From Acidimicrobiia bacterium (lineage in GTDB: Bacteria; Actinomycetota; Acidimicrobiia; IMCC26256; JAMXLJ01): a stretch of DNA of 64,000 nucleotides. Positions within the stretch are counted from its first letter, which is position 1; each line of letters starts with the position of its first letter. The notes beneath the pieces were generated by a model. That model was not told the DNA's origin and did not search any database. It saw only the letters and a list, made by a program, of their open reading frames with translations. Shown here piece by piece: positions 16,664 to 23,888 of the stretch. Position numbers and translations under genes: made by a program. The DNA lies in NCBI GenBank assembly GCA_035651955.1, contig DASRES010000085.1, positions 1 through 64,000 on the forward strand, given 5' to 3'.

Positions 16664-16689
16664 TGTTCGCATGACCCGTGATGCGAACA
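16664..16689. promoter_or_regulatory. 9-bp inverted repeat across the menD start codon
   Basis: Arms TGTTCGCAT (16664-16672) and ATGCGAACA (16681-16689) are perfect complements around 8 nt. The left arm contains the first two bases of the menD ATG. It could be an operator or an RNA hairpin masking the start. Confidence 0.45.
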
Positions 16690-18380
16690 CCGCGTTCGCG
16701 CGTGCCGTCGTCGACGAGTGGGCCCGCGCCGGCGTCACCGACGCTTGCGTCGCGCCCGGCTCACGCTCGACGCCGCTCGCGCTCGCACTTGCGGGCGACG
16801 GGCGCGTTCGCGTGCACATCCATCTCGACGAGCGCAGCGCGTCGTTCTTCGCGCTCGGTCTCGCGAAGGCAACCGGTCGACCGGCCGTCGTGCTGTGCAC
16901 GTCCGGTACGGCGGCGGCGAACTTCCACCCGGCCGTCGTCGAGGCGCACCACGGCGGCGTCCCGCTCGTCGTCTGCACGGCCGACCGCCCGTTCGAGCTG
17001 CGCGACACCGGCGCCGGTCAGACGATCGACCAGGTGAGCCTGTACGGCAACGCGGTTCGTTGGTCGGTCGACGTCGAGGCACCCGCGGACGCGCCGGCTC
17101 CGGTCACGCGCGCGTGGCGAGCCGTCGCGGCGCGCGCGGTCACGGAGGCGACCGGCACGCGGCCCGGCCCGGTGCACGTGAACGTCGCGTTCCGCGAGCC
17201 GCTCGTGCCGACTGGCCAGCCGCTCGTCGACGTCCCGCCGCGGACGGGCGGTGAGCCGTGGACCCGCGTGTCCCGCGGTGCCGTCGGGCCACCGGCGGCC
17301 GTCGTCGACGGCCTCGTGCGGGTCGAGCGCGGGATGATCGTCGCGGGCTGGGGCGCCGAGCTCGACGCGCGCGTGCTCGATCGCCTCGCGGCCGCGCTGG
17401 GCTGGCCCGTGCTCGCCGATCCGATCTCGAACCTGCGCACCGGCACGCACGCGGTCTCGACGTACGAGGCCCTCGTGCGCGCCGGGTTCGGGGACAACCA
17501 CCGCCCGGACGTCGTGCTCCGCTTCGGCGCGCCGCTCACGAGCAAGATGACCACGACGTGGCTCCACGAGAGCGGCGCGCGGCACGTCGTGGTGCACGCC
17601 GCGGGCGGCGCCTGGCTCGATCCGTACCGTGACGCCGACGAGATCGTCGCGTGCGACCCGACCGCGCTCGCGGGCGCGCTCGCAGAGCGCGTCGGGCGCG
17701 AACGTTCGCGGTGGTGCGACGAGTGGCTGCACGCTGAGCTCGTCGCGCGGCGCGCGCTCGCCGACCTCCTCGACGCGTCGCAGGACGTGTTCGAGGGTCG
17801 TGTCGCGCGTGACGTCGTCGCTGCGGTGCCCGAGGGTGGCAACGTCGTGGTCGCGTCGAGCATGCCCGTGCGCGACGTCGAGGCGTTCGCCGCGCCGCGC
17901 ACCGGTGTCCGCTTCTTCGCGAACCGCGGTGTCAACGGGATCGACGGGTTCGTGTCGACCGCGCTCGGGATCGCCGCGGGTTCGCCTGGGCACCCGACGG
18001 TGGCGCTCGCTGGCGATCTCTGCTTCCTGCACGACGCCAACGGTCTGCTCGGCGCGGCGCGCCGCGAGCTGGATGCCGTCTTCGTCGTGCTCGACAACGA
18101 CGGCGGCGGCATCTTCTCGTTCCTGCCCCAGGCCGACGGCCGCACCCACTTCGAGGAGCTGTTCGCCACGCCGCAGCACGTCGACCTCGCCGCCCTCGCC
18201 GCCGTGCACGGCATCCCGGCGAGCCGCGTCGACAAGGCGGCCGACGTGGTGCCGGCCCTCGACGACGCGATCGCGCGTCGCGGCGTCCACGTCGTGATCG
18301 CGACGAGCGACCGCGAGGAGAACGTCGCTCGCCACCGCGCCGCCTGGGACGCGGTCACCCAAGCGCTTCATGCGTCGTGA
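16671..18380 (+). CDS. menD: SEPHCHC synthase MenD
   Basis: A 569-residue thiamine-diphosphate enzyme that adds the succinyl-semialdehyde unit from 2-oxoglutarate to isochorismate, the first committed step to menaquinone. N-terminal APGSRSTPLALAL, the conserved Glu in LDERSASFFALGLAK, CTSGTAAANFHPAV, and the C-terminal FANRGVNGIDGFVSTALG with GDLCFLHDANGL (TPP/Mg site) identify MenD. The length fits the family. The ATG at 16671 is the only start retaining the N-terminus. It lies within a 9-bp inverted repeat, and no TANNNT box stands close. Its stop codon is inside the left arm of a 17-bp hairpin. Confidence 0.95.
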   Translation: MTRDANTAFARAVVDEWARAGVTDACVAPGSRSTPLALALAGDGRVRVHIHLDERSASFFALGLAKATGRPAVVLCTSGTAAANFHPAVVEAHHGGVPLVVCTADRPFELRDTGAGQTIDQVSLYGNAVRWSVDVEAPADAPAPVTRAWRAVAARAVTEATGTRPGPVHVNVAFREPLVPTGQPLVDVPPRTGGEPWTRVSRGAVGPPAAVVDGLVRVERGMIVAGWGAELDARVLDRLAAALGWPVLADPISNLRTGTHAVSTYEALVRAGFGDNHRPDVVLRFGAPLTSKMTTTWLHESGARHVVVHAAGGAWLDPYRDADEIVACDPTALAGALAERVGRERSRWCDEWLHAELVARRALADLLDASQDVFEGRVARDVVAAVPEGGNVVVASSMPVRDVEAFAAPRTGVRFFANRGVNGIDGFVSTALGIAAGSPGHPTVALAGDLCFLHDANGLLGAARRELDAVFVVLDNDGGGIFSFLPQADGRTHFEELFATPQHVDLAALAAVHGIPASRVDKAADVVPALDDAIARRGVHVVIATSDREENVARHRAAWDAVTQALHAS

Positions 18381-18411
18381 AACCGCGCATGGGACGGTTT
18401 CACGACGCATG
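18369..18411. terminator. 17-bp perfect hairpin containing the menD stop
   Basis: Arms 18369-18385 and 18395-18411 pair perfectly over 17 bases with a 9-nt loop. The menD TGA (18378-18380) is in the left arm, so terminating ribosomes would cover the hairpin. No T run follows. Confidence 0.65.
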
Positions 18412-18426
18412 GAGGCGGATCCGGCG

Positions 18427-18491
18427 CTCGAGTGTCAGGAGTCCGGGTTTCTTGCCGATGGTTTCGGGAGGCTCGGGTAGCGACACTCGAG
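18427..18491. repeat. 10-bp inverted repeat enclosing 45 nt
   Basis: CTCGAGTGTC (18427-18436) and GACACTCGAG (18482-18491) are perfect complements. The right arm shares TAGCGACACTC with the hairpin at 18854-18900. It lies just before the small membrane ORF. Confidence 0.5.
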
Positions 18492-18501
18492 GCGACCAGC
18501 T

Positions 18502-18777
18502 GTGCTCGTTGCGATCATCACGTACTCCGTCGCGGTCCTCGTGGCGGCAGTCTGCCTGCGTGACATGTTCACCGGGCCGCGCGTCGCGTGGCGGGCGGCG
18601 CGCAATGGCCGCCGGTTCTGGGCCGCCGTCGTGCTCGCGGCCGCCGCGGTCGGCGGGGGCGCGGGTGCGTGCCTTGCCGGTCCCGCCTACTTCCCGAGCC
18701 GGGATCGCTCTGAAGCGAAGCACGCGGCCAGGGGGCAAGCGCTCCTGACGTCCCAGCGAGCCGAGAACCGACGATGA
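18502..18777 (+). CDS. Possible small two-pass membrane protein
   Basis: A 91-residue reading frame starting with GTG. Hydrophobic segments lie at about residues 2-18 and 40-62 with a basic loop between them (RVAWRAARNGRRF), giving a plausible hairpin membrane protein with a charged tail. I see no family match and no strong ribosome binding site. Codon bias is moderate. It sits in a 530-nt space between menD and the convergent isochorismate synthase gene, a space otherwise filled by hairpins. It could be real or a chance frame in GC-rich DNA. Confidence 0.4.
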   Translation: MLVAIITYSVAVLVAAVCLRDMFTGPRVAWRAARNGRRFWAAVVLAAAAVGGGAGACLAGPAYFPSRDRSEAKHAARGQALLTSQRAENRR

Positions 18778-18853
18778 GGATGCACCTCGGCCGTTTCGGT
18801 CCTTGGTGCCGACTCGTCGCGCCGATCCGCCAGTTCCGGCGCAATGCACGCGC

Positions 18854-18900
18854 TTCATGCGTCGCTGAACGTCGGATAGCGACACTCAACGACGCATGAA
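18854..18900. terminator. Interrupted hairpin after isochorismate synthase
   Basis: Outer arms TTCATGCGTCG (18854-18864) and CGACGCATGAA (18890-18900) pair over 11 bases; a 3-bp and a 4-bp inner stem continue to a 5-nt loop. It lies 8 nt beyond the minus-strand stop at 18908 and can serve both convergent genes. Confidence 0.6.
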
Positions 18901-18907
18901 CGACGGG

Positions 18908-20098
18908 TCAGGGTGTGACGAGGACGCGCAGCATCGGTGCGAGCTTCGACTCCGTCTCGGCCCACTCGGCGTCCGGGTCGGAGCCCGCCACGATGCCGGC
19001 GCCCGCGATGAGGCGCGCCCGGCGACGATCGACGATCGCGCCGCGCAACGCGACCGCCCACTCGCCGTCGCCGTTCGCGTCGACCCAGCCGACCGGCCCC
19101 GCGTAGCAGCCGCGGTCGAAGCCCTCGACCGCGTCGATGAACGCCAGCGCCGCGTCGCGCGGCGCTCCCGCGACGGCCGGCGTCGGTGACAGCGCGAGCG
19201 CGAGATCGAGCGCGCTCGGCGCGGGCGGTCGGAGGCGGCCCTCGATCGTCGTCGCCAGGTGCGTGACGTCGGCGAGCCGGACGAGTTGCGGCCCGGAGAC
19301 CTCGAGCTCGTCGCAACGACGGCCGAGCACGTCCACGACGTCGTCTGCCACGACGGCGTGCTCGTGCCTGTCCTTGCGGGACGAGGCCAGCGCGCCGTCG
19401 CCGTCGGCGCGCGGCGTCGTGCCGGCCAGTGGGCGCGCGTTCACCGCGGCGCCGTGCCGGGCGACCAGCAGCTCCGGGCTCGCGCCGACGAGCGCGCCCG
19501 CCGCGTGGACGAAGCAGCCGGGCTGCGACGCGAGCAGACGCGCGATCACGTCACGCCGCGAGAACGGCTGGTCGGCCTCGACGACGACCTCGCGTGCGAG
19601 GACGACCTTCTCGATGTCGCCGCACTCGATCGCCCGCAGCGCGGCGAGGACGTTCGCGCACCAGCGCGCCCGCGACTGCACGGACGACACGAGGAACCGG
19701 CCCGGTCCGGGCCTCGCGCCCGGGTCGTCGACGCGCCCACCGCGCTCGGTACCACCGGCAGCCGAGATCTCGGTGAGCCAGGCGGTCCCGTCGGCGCCTC
19801 GGGTGACGACTCGGGCCGGCACGACGAGCTGGCGCGGCGCGCGCGGGTGGAACGGCAGCGCACCGAACGCGATCGGACCACGACCGGTCGGACCGGCGGC
19901 GTCGTCACGCTCGATCGCCGCCAGGAACGACTCGACCTCGGCCGCGTCGAGCGTCGCGACCATGCCCGCGGTGACGATCGCCGCGCCGTCGTGGAACCAC
20001 GCGAACCCGTCGTTGCCGAGCTCGTCCAGGAGCGGACGGGTCAACGCGACAGGCCGCGTCATCGCGACGAGGCGCGTGCCGTGCGCGAGCGTCGTCAC
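18908..20098 (-). CDS. menF: Isochorismate synthase (MenF/EntC type)
   Basis: A 396-residue chorismate-binding enzyme converting chorismate to isochorismate. Signature parts are KVVLAREVVVEAD with the catalytic-base lysine region, GASPELLVARHG, ARPLAGTTPR, YAGPVGWVDANGDGEW and the C-terminal AGAGIVAGSDPDAEWAETESK. The general acid and Mg-binding glutamates lie in these blocks. Placement one gene away from menD and overlapping menG supports the menaquinone role over siderophore synthesis, although an EntS-like exporter lies 4 kb away. The start at 20098 overlaps the menG stop by 4 nt, so MerR, menG and this gene form one minus-strand operon. Confidence 0.9.
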   Translation of the reverse strand: MTTLAHGTRLVAMTRPVALTRPLLDELGNDGFAWFHDGAAIVTAGMVATLDAAEVESFLAAIERDDAAGPTGRGPIAFGALPFHPRAPRQLVVPARVVTRGADGTAWLTEISAAGGTERGGRVDDPGARPGPGRFLVSSVQSRARWCANVLAALRAIECGDIEKVVLAREVVVEADQPFSRRDVIARLLASQPGCFVHAAGALVGASPELLVARHGAAVNARPLAGTTPRADGDGALASSRKDRHEHAVVADDVVDVLGRRCDELEVSGPQLVRLADVTHLATTIEGRLRPPAPSALDLALALSPTPAVAGAPRDAALAFIDAVEGFDRGCYAGPVGWVDANGDGEWAVALRGAIVDRRRARLIAGAGIVAGSDPDAEWAETESKLAPMLRVLVTP

Positions 20099-20796
20099 GA
20101 GCCCGGCCTGCGCGTGCCGGACAGCAGCTGCACGGCGCCGGCCATGCGCGTCGTCCGCGCGACGGACTCGAACCCCGCGTCGCGCAGCCGCGACACGAGC
20201 TCGTCGCCGTCGGGCAGGTAGGCCGTCGACGCCGGGAGGTACCGGTAGGCGTCGACCTCACCCGACAACCGGCCACCGATCCACGGCACGATCCGCCGGA
20301 ACCACAGGTCGTGACCCGCCCGCGCGAACGCGTTGGCGGGGACGGAGGCGTCGACCGCCACGAACCGTCCGCCGGCGCGCAGCACGCGCGCGCACTCGGC
20401 GAAGAACGGCTCGAGCGCGACGAGGTTGCGGAGCGCGAACCCGCACACGACGCCGTCCACAGCGCCGTCGCGCACCGCCATCGCGAGCGCGTCGCCGCGC
20501 ACGAGCGGACCGCACCCGCGCGCGGTCGCGAGCATCCCGGCCGAGAGGTCGACGCCGACGGGCCGGTGCTTTGCGTTCCCGAGCTCGCGGCACAGGTCGC
20601 CCGTCCCGCACGCGACATCGAGCACGACGGATGCGGGCGGCAACGCGAGCGCGCGCACCACGTCACGTCGCCACTTGCGGTCCTGACCGAGGGAGATCAC
20701 ACGGTTGACGCGCTCGTAGCTCGGCGCGACGCGGTCGAACATCTCCTCGACCCACGCGCGCTTCTCGTCGCCGCGCGGGAGCGCTACGCGGGCCAC
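20095..20796 (-). CDS. menG: Demethylmenaquinone methyltransferase MenG/UbiE
   Basis: A 233-residue class I SAM methyltransferase for the last step of menaquinone synthesis, methylating C2 of the naphthoquinone ring. The SAM loop VLDVACGTGDLC, the family start MFDRVAPSYERVNRVISLGQDRKWRR in two overlapping motifs, and FALRNLVALEPFF are clear UbiE/MenG hallmarks. It overlaps the upstream MerR gene by 13 nt and the downstream isochorismate synthase gene by 4 nt, implying one coupled transcript. The methylated quinone suits the menaquinone pathway encoded around it. Confidence 0.93.
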   Translation of the reverse strand: MARVALPRGDEKRAWVEEMFDRVAPSYERVNRVISLGQDRKWRRDVVRALALPPASVVLDVACGTGDLCRELGNAKHRPVGVDLSAGMLATARGCGPLVRGDALAMAVRDGAVDGVVCGFALRNLVALEPFFAECARVLRAGGRFVAVDASVPANAFARAGHDLWFRRIVPWIGGRLSGEVDAYRYLPASTAYLPDGDELVSRLRDAGFESVARTTRMAGAVQLLSGTRRPGS

Positions 20797-21596
20797 ACGA
20801 TCTCCAGACGGCGCGTCGCCTCGGCCTGCGCGGCCGCGACCTCGGTCGGTTCGCCCACTCGCTCCAGGTGCTCCTCGGCGACGTTGAGCAGCACGCGACG
20901 GAAGTGGTGCGCGACGAGCGCCGTCACCGACGGGAGGAGGACACGGAACGCGTCGACGAGCCGCTGCGCCTTCTCGTCGTCGCTCGCGTCCGAGTCGCGC
21001 ACGCGCGCGCGGACGTGCGCGTCGAACAGCGCGACGGCCTCCTCCGCGACGGCACGCGTTGCCTCGTGGTGGCGGCGCGCGAGACCGAGCAGCTCGGGCA
21101 GCGGCAGACCCACCTCGAGGAGCTTCAGCCCCTCCCGCACGATCGCGACGTCGGCCGGCGTGAAGCGAGGCTCGTCGTCGAGGACGCGCGGCACGAGCAG
21201 CCCTTCGCGCACGACCGCGTCGATCAACGGGCGCGGCACACCCGAACGCGCGGCGACGTCGTCGAGGGTGAGGAACTCCTCCGGCTCCGCCGACGCGTCG
21301 TCGCGGTCACCGGCGTCGACGACCGCGGCCGCGAGCGGGACGTCCGCGGGCGCGAGCTCGCCGTCGAGCAGCCGGCGGATCAGCGTGAGCGAGAAGCCGC
21401 GCTGCTGCAGCTCGCGGATGCGGGTCAGCCGTTCGACGTGCTCGCCGCCGTACCAGCCGATGCGTCCCTCGCGCTCCGGCGGCGGGAGGAGCCGGCGCTT
21501 CTGGTAGAAGCGCACGGTGTCGACGGACACGCCGGCCCGCTGGGCGAGCTCCTCGACGCGCAGTCGGCGCGGGTCGGTCGCTTCTCCGGAGACCAC
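20784..21596 (-). CDS. MerR-family regulator with two MerR-like domains
   Basis: A 270-residue transcription regulator. The first winged-helix domain (residues about 12-80) is classic MerR: LRVEELAQRAGVSVDTVRFYQKRRLLPPP, seen in overlapping parts. A second, weaker MerR-like domain follows at about 106-170 with LTLDDVAARSGVPRPLIDAV and FTPADVAIV. The C-terminal helices may bind a ligand. The GTG start is supported by a TACAAT box ending 6 nt before it. A near-palindrome lies in the promoter spacer, the usual MerR operator position. As first gene of the menG/menF operon it may control quinone supply. Confidence 0.88.
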   Translation of the reverse strand: MVSGEATDPRRLRVEELAQRAGVSVDTVRFYQKRRLLPPPEREGRIGWYGGEHVERLTRIRELQQRGFSLTLIRRLLDGELAPADVPLAAAVVDAGDRDDASAEPEEFLTLDDVAARSGVPRPLIDAVVREGLLVPRVLDDEPRFTPADVAIVREGLKLLEVGLPLPELLGLARRHHEATRAVAEEAVALFDAHVRARVRDSDASDDEKAQRLVDAFRVLLPSVTALVAHHFRRVLLNVAEEHLERVGEPTEVAAAQAEATRRLEIVWPA

Positions 21597-21602
21597 GCGC
21601 CG

Positions 21603-21622
21603 ATTGTAGGAGTGATCGCTCC
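21603..21622 (-). promoter_or_regulatory. MerR-operon -10 box and operator-like palindrome
   Basis: TACAAT (21608-21603, minus strand) ends 6 nt before the GTG. Immediately upstream GGAGTGATCGCTCC (21609-21622) is palindromic except for one pair. MerR proteins bind between -35 and -10, exactly where this lies. Confidence 0.5.
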
Positions 21623-21671
21623 CGTCCTCGGGATCGCGAGGCGCCGTCCCGCGACCGCGACTGCGGGCGGG

Positions 21672-21677
21672 TAGCGT
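21672..21677 (+). promoter_or_regulatory. -10 box TAGCGT of the DUF4328 gene
   Basis: TAGCGT ends 8 nt before the ATG at 21686, the spacing of a leaderless start. Confidence 0.4.
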
Positions 21678-21685
21678 CGACCGCC

Positions 21686-22576
21686 ATGACGTCGACCTCG
21701 GGGTTCGGGGGCGCCGAACCCGTCGAGGGGACGCCCGGCTGGTTCCCCGACCCGTGGGGCACCGAGAAGCTGCGCTGGTGGGACGGCCGCGCCTGGACGC
21801 CGCACCTCTACCCGCCGGCGGAGTCCTCGCCGTCGGGCACCGTCGGCTCGGCCACGCCGGCGGGGACGGCGGGCGGCACGGGCACGAACGGGGCGGCGGG
21901 CGTCGACCGCTCGACGGGCTGGCCGGGCGGGGCCTCGGCGAGCGGGTCCCACGGCGCCGTCACCGGTGAGGTGCGGCTGGCGCCGATGCGGTCGAGCGCG
22001 CACTGGGCGAGCCTGGCGATGCTGTGGGCGGGTCCGCTCCAGGCCCTGTACTACGTCGCGTTCGGGTTCCAGGCCCGCTGGTACGCCGACCACTTCTCGG
22101 ACTTCCGCGCCGGGCGCACGCCGACGCTCACCGGAACCGCGGCGAGCGTCGCACCGGTGCTGCAGTTCGCGTCGCTCGCCGTGCTCGCCGCGGGCGTGAT
22201 CTTCCTCGTGTGGATGTACCGCTCAGCCGACCTCGCCCGGCTGCTCGGGATCCCGGCCCGACGGACGCCCGCGCTCGCCGCGTGCTCGTTCATCATCCCG
22301 ATCCTCAACCTCTGGTGGCCGTACCAGTCCACGTGCGACCTGCTCCCCCCGGGGCACCGCGGCCGCCACGTCGTCGCCCGCTGGTGGGCGCTCTACCTCG
22401 TCAGCACGCTGTCGTTCATCGTGGTCGTGGCGAGCGGGTTCGGTCCGAGCTGGCTGACCGCCGCGGTCGTCGCCGTCGTCGCGATCGTCACGCTCGCCGC
22501 CGCGACCGCAGCCCGTCTCGTGATCCACGTCGTGCTCGACGCGCACGAGTCGATCGTGTCGTCGGCGTCGCACTAG
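21686..22576 (+). CDS. DUF2510-DUF4328 membrane protein
   Basis: A 296-residue protein. The N-terminal DUF2510 module has PGWFPDPWGTEKLRWWDG and WTPHLYPP, a small Trp-rich domain found at the N-termini of many actinobacterial membrane proteins. After a Gly/Ser/Thr-rich linker (about residues 48-95) come about five hydrophobic segments in a DUF4328-like region with WMYRSADLARLLG and IPILNLWWPYQ. Function is unknown. The convergent crotonase stop is 4 nt away. A TANNNT box supports the ATG at 21686. Confidence 0.85.
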   Translation: MTSTSGFGGAEPVEGTPGWFPDPWGTEKLRWWDGRAWTPHLYPPAESSPSGTVGSATPAGTAGGTGTNGAAGVDRSTGWPGGASASGSHGAVTGEVRLAPMRSSAHWASLAMLWAGPLQALYYVAFGFQARWYADHFSDFRAGRTPTLTGTAASVAPVLQFASLAVLAAGVIFLVWMYRSADLARLLGIPARRTPALAACSFIIPILNLWWPYQSTCDLLPPGHRGRHVVARWWALYLVSTLSFIVVVASGFGPSWLTAAVVAVVAIVTLAAATAARLVIHVVLDAHESIVSSASH

Positions 22577-22580
22577 CCGC

Positions 22581-23342
22581 TCACTCGCTCCAGTTCGGGT
22601 CGCGCTTCTCGGAGAACGCGGTCGCGCCCTCGATCGCGTCCGGTCGGCGGAACACCTCGATCGCGAGCTCGTTGCTGCGCTTCCACGCGTCGGCCTCTGG
22701 GAGGTCGAGCGCCTCGCGCACCATGCGTCGTGCATTGAGCACCGCGAGCTGCGGGTGACCCGCGATGCGCTCCGCGATCGCGACTGCCTCGTCGACGACC
22801 CGGTCGCGCGGGACGACACGGTTCGCGAGCCCGACCGTGTACGCGCGTTGCGCGTCGATCGTGTCGCCCGTCAGCGCGAGCTCCATCGCGAGCGGGAGCG
22901 CGACGCGCTTCGGCAGGCGGATCAGTCCGCCGGCGGCCGCGAACAGCCCGCGCTTGACCTCGGGGATCCCGAACACGGCCTCGTCGGCCGCGACGACGAT
23001 GTCGCACGCGAGGACGATCTCGAATCCACCCGCGACCGCGGGCCCGTTGACCGCCGCGATGACCGGCTTGGGGAAGTCTCGGTGCGTGAACCCCGCGAAG
23101 CCACCGCGCTTCGTCGCGACCTCGCCGCCGCCACCGCGCGAGACGGCCTTGAGGTCGGCACCCGCGCAGAAGGTGGGCCCTGCGCCGGTGACGACGACGA
23201 CGCGCACGTCGTCGTCGCGCTCGAGCTCGTCGAGCGTCGATTCCATCGCCTCGGCGACCTCACCGTTGACGGCGTTGCGCGCGTCGGGCCGGTTGATCGT
23301 GACGACCGCCGTCCGGCCCCGCCGCTCAAGCTCGATCACCAT
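22581..23342 (-). CDS. Enoyl-CoA hydratase/isomerase family protein
   Basis: A 253-residue crotonase. The oxyanion-hole segments FCAGADLKAV and GPAVAGGFEIVLACD, plus the catalytic region FGIPEVKRGLFAAAGG, are present, with one Glu in the PEVKRG position. The order suits a short-chain enoyl-CoA hydratase; an isomerase role is possible. The ATG at 23342 has GGAGGACCGGCG upstream. It has no beta-oxidation neighbours. Acyl-CoA dehydrogenase and ligase genes appear elsewhere in the window. Confidence 0.9.
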   Translation of the reverse strand: MVIELERRGRTAVVTINRPDARNAVNGEVAEAMESTLDELERDDDVRVVVVTGAGPTFCAGADLKAVSRGGGGEVATKRGGFAGFTHRDFPKPVIAAVNGPAVAGGFEIVLACDIVVAADEAVFGIPEVKRGLFAAAGGLIRLPKRVALPLAMELALTGDTIDAQRAYTVGLANRVVPRDRVVDEAVAIAERIAGHPQLAVLNARRMVREALDLPEADAWKRSNELAIEVFRRPDAIEGATAFSEKRDPNWSE

Positions 23343-23453
23343 CGCCGGTCCTCCGTGCCGTCCGCGTCCGGGCGTAGGACGGTACCGGCGAAGGGGCGCG
23401 CGGTGACAACGCCCCCCGGTGGGCAGACTGTGACGCGAACGAGGAGGTCGACC

Positions 23454-23888
23454 GTGGCCACACAGCTCGAGACCCAGCCCCGCCCCGCAGTCGCGACGCC
23501 GGACCGGACACGGCCCGACACGCGGCAGTGGCTGTGCGAGCGGATCGACGGTCGCGTGGCCGCCGGCGTCGGCATCGCGTGGTACGTGCTGTTCGGGATC
23601 GCGCAGGCGATCGAGCCGGCGCCGGCGAACCCGAACGCGGTTCCGGCGTGGATCGAGAGCGCGATCTCCGTCGTGTTCCTCGCCACGCTCGCCGTCATGT
23701 TGCCCGGGCTGATCGCGCGGCGTCGCTGGGGACTGCTCGCGTCGCTCGGCGCGGCCGTCGTGTTCGTCGCGGCGACGATCGCGTGCCCGACGACCGGTCA
23801 CCACGAGTTCGGTCTGTGGTGGCTCGGTGAGATGGCGTGCGCGGCGGCGCTGCTCGGGATCAGCGTCGCGACGCTCAGGCGGGCGTGA
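23454..23888 (+). CDS. Small multi-pass membrane protein of unknown role
   Basis: A 144-residue protein with a Thr/Pro/Arg-rich N-terminal tail of about 35 residues, then four hydrophobic helices (about 42-58, 74-92, 97-115, 123-140). I do not recognise the family. The GTG at 23454 is chosen because GAGGAGGTCGACC precedes it. The 3' end overlaps the convergent MFS gene by 14 nt. It is divergent from the crotonase gene. Confidence 0.7.
   Translation: MATQLETQPRPAVATPDRTRPDTRQWLCERIDGRVAAGVGIAWYVLFGIAQAIEPAPANPNAVPAWIESAISVVFLATLAVMLPGLIARRRWGLLASLGAAVVFVAATIACPTTGHHEFGLWWLGEMACAAALLGISVATLRRA

Noticed and set aside
16761-18410. Long open frame on the minus strand opposite menD
   Set aside because: Mirror effect of the strong third-position G/C bias; its composition (Arg, Asp, His, Val in runs) has no domain, and menD is certain.
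18908-20098. Siderophore operon (isochorismate synthase with EntS-like exporter)
   Set aside because: No entA, entB or peptide synthetase genes are present, and the gene overlaps menG; menaquinone role preferred.
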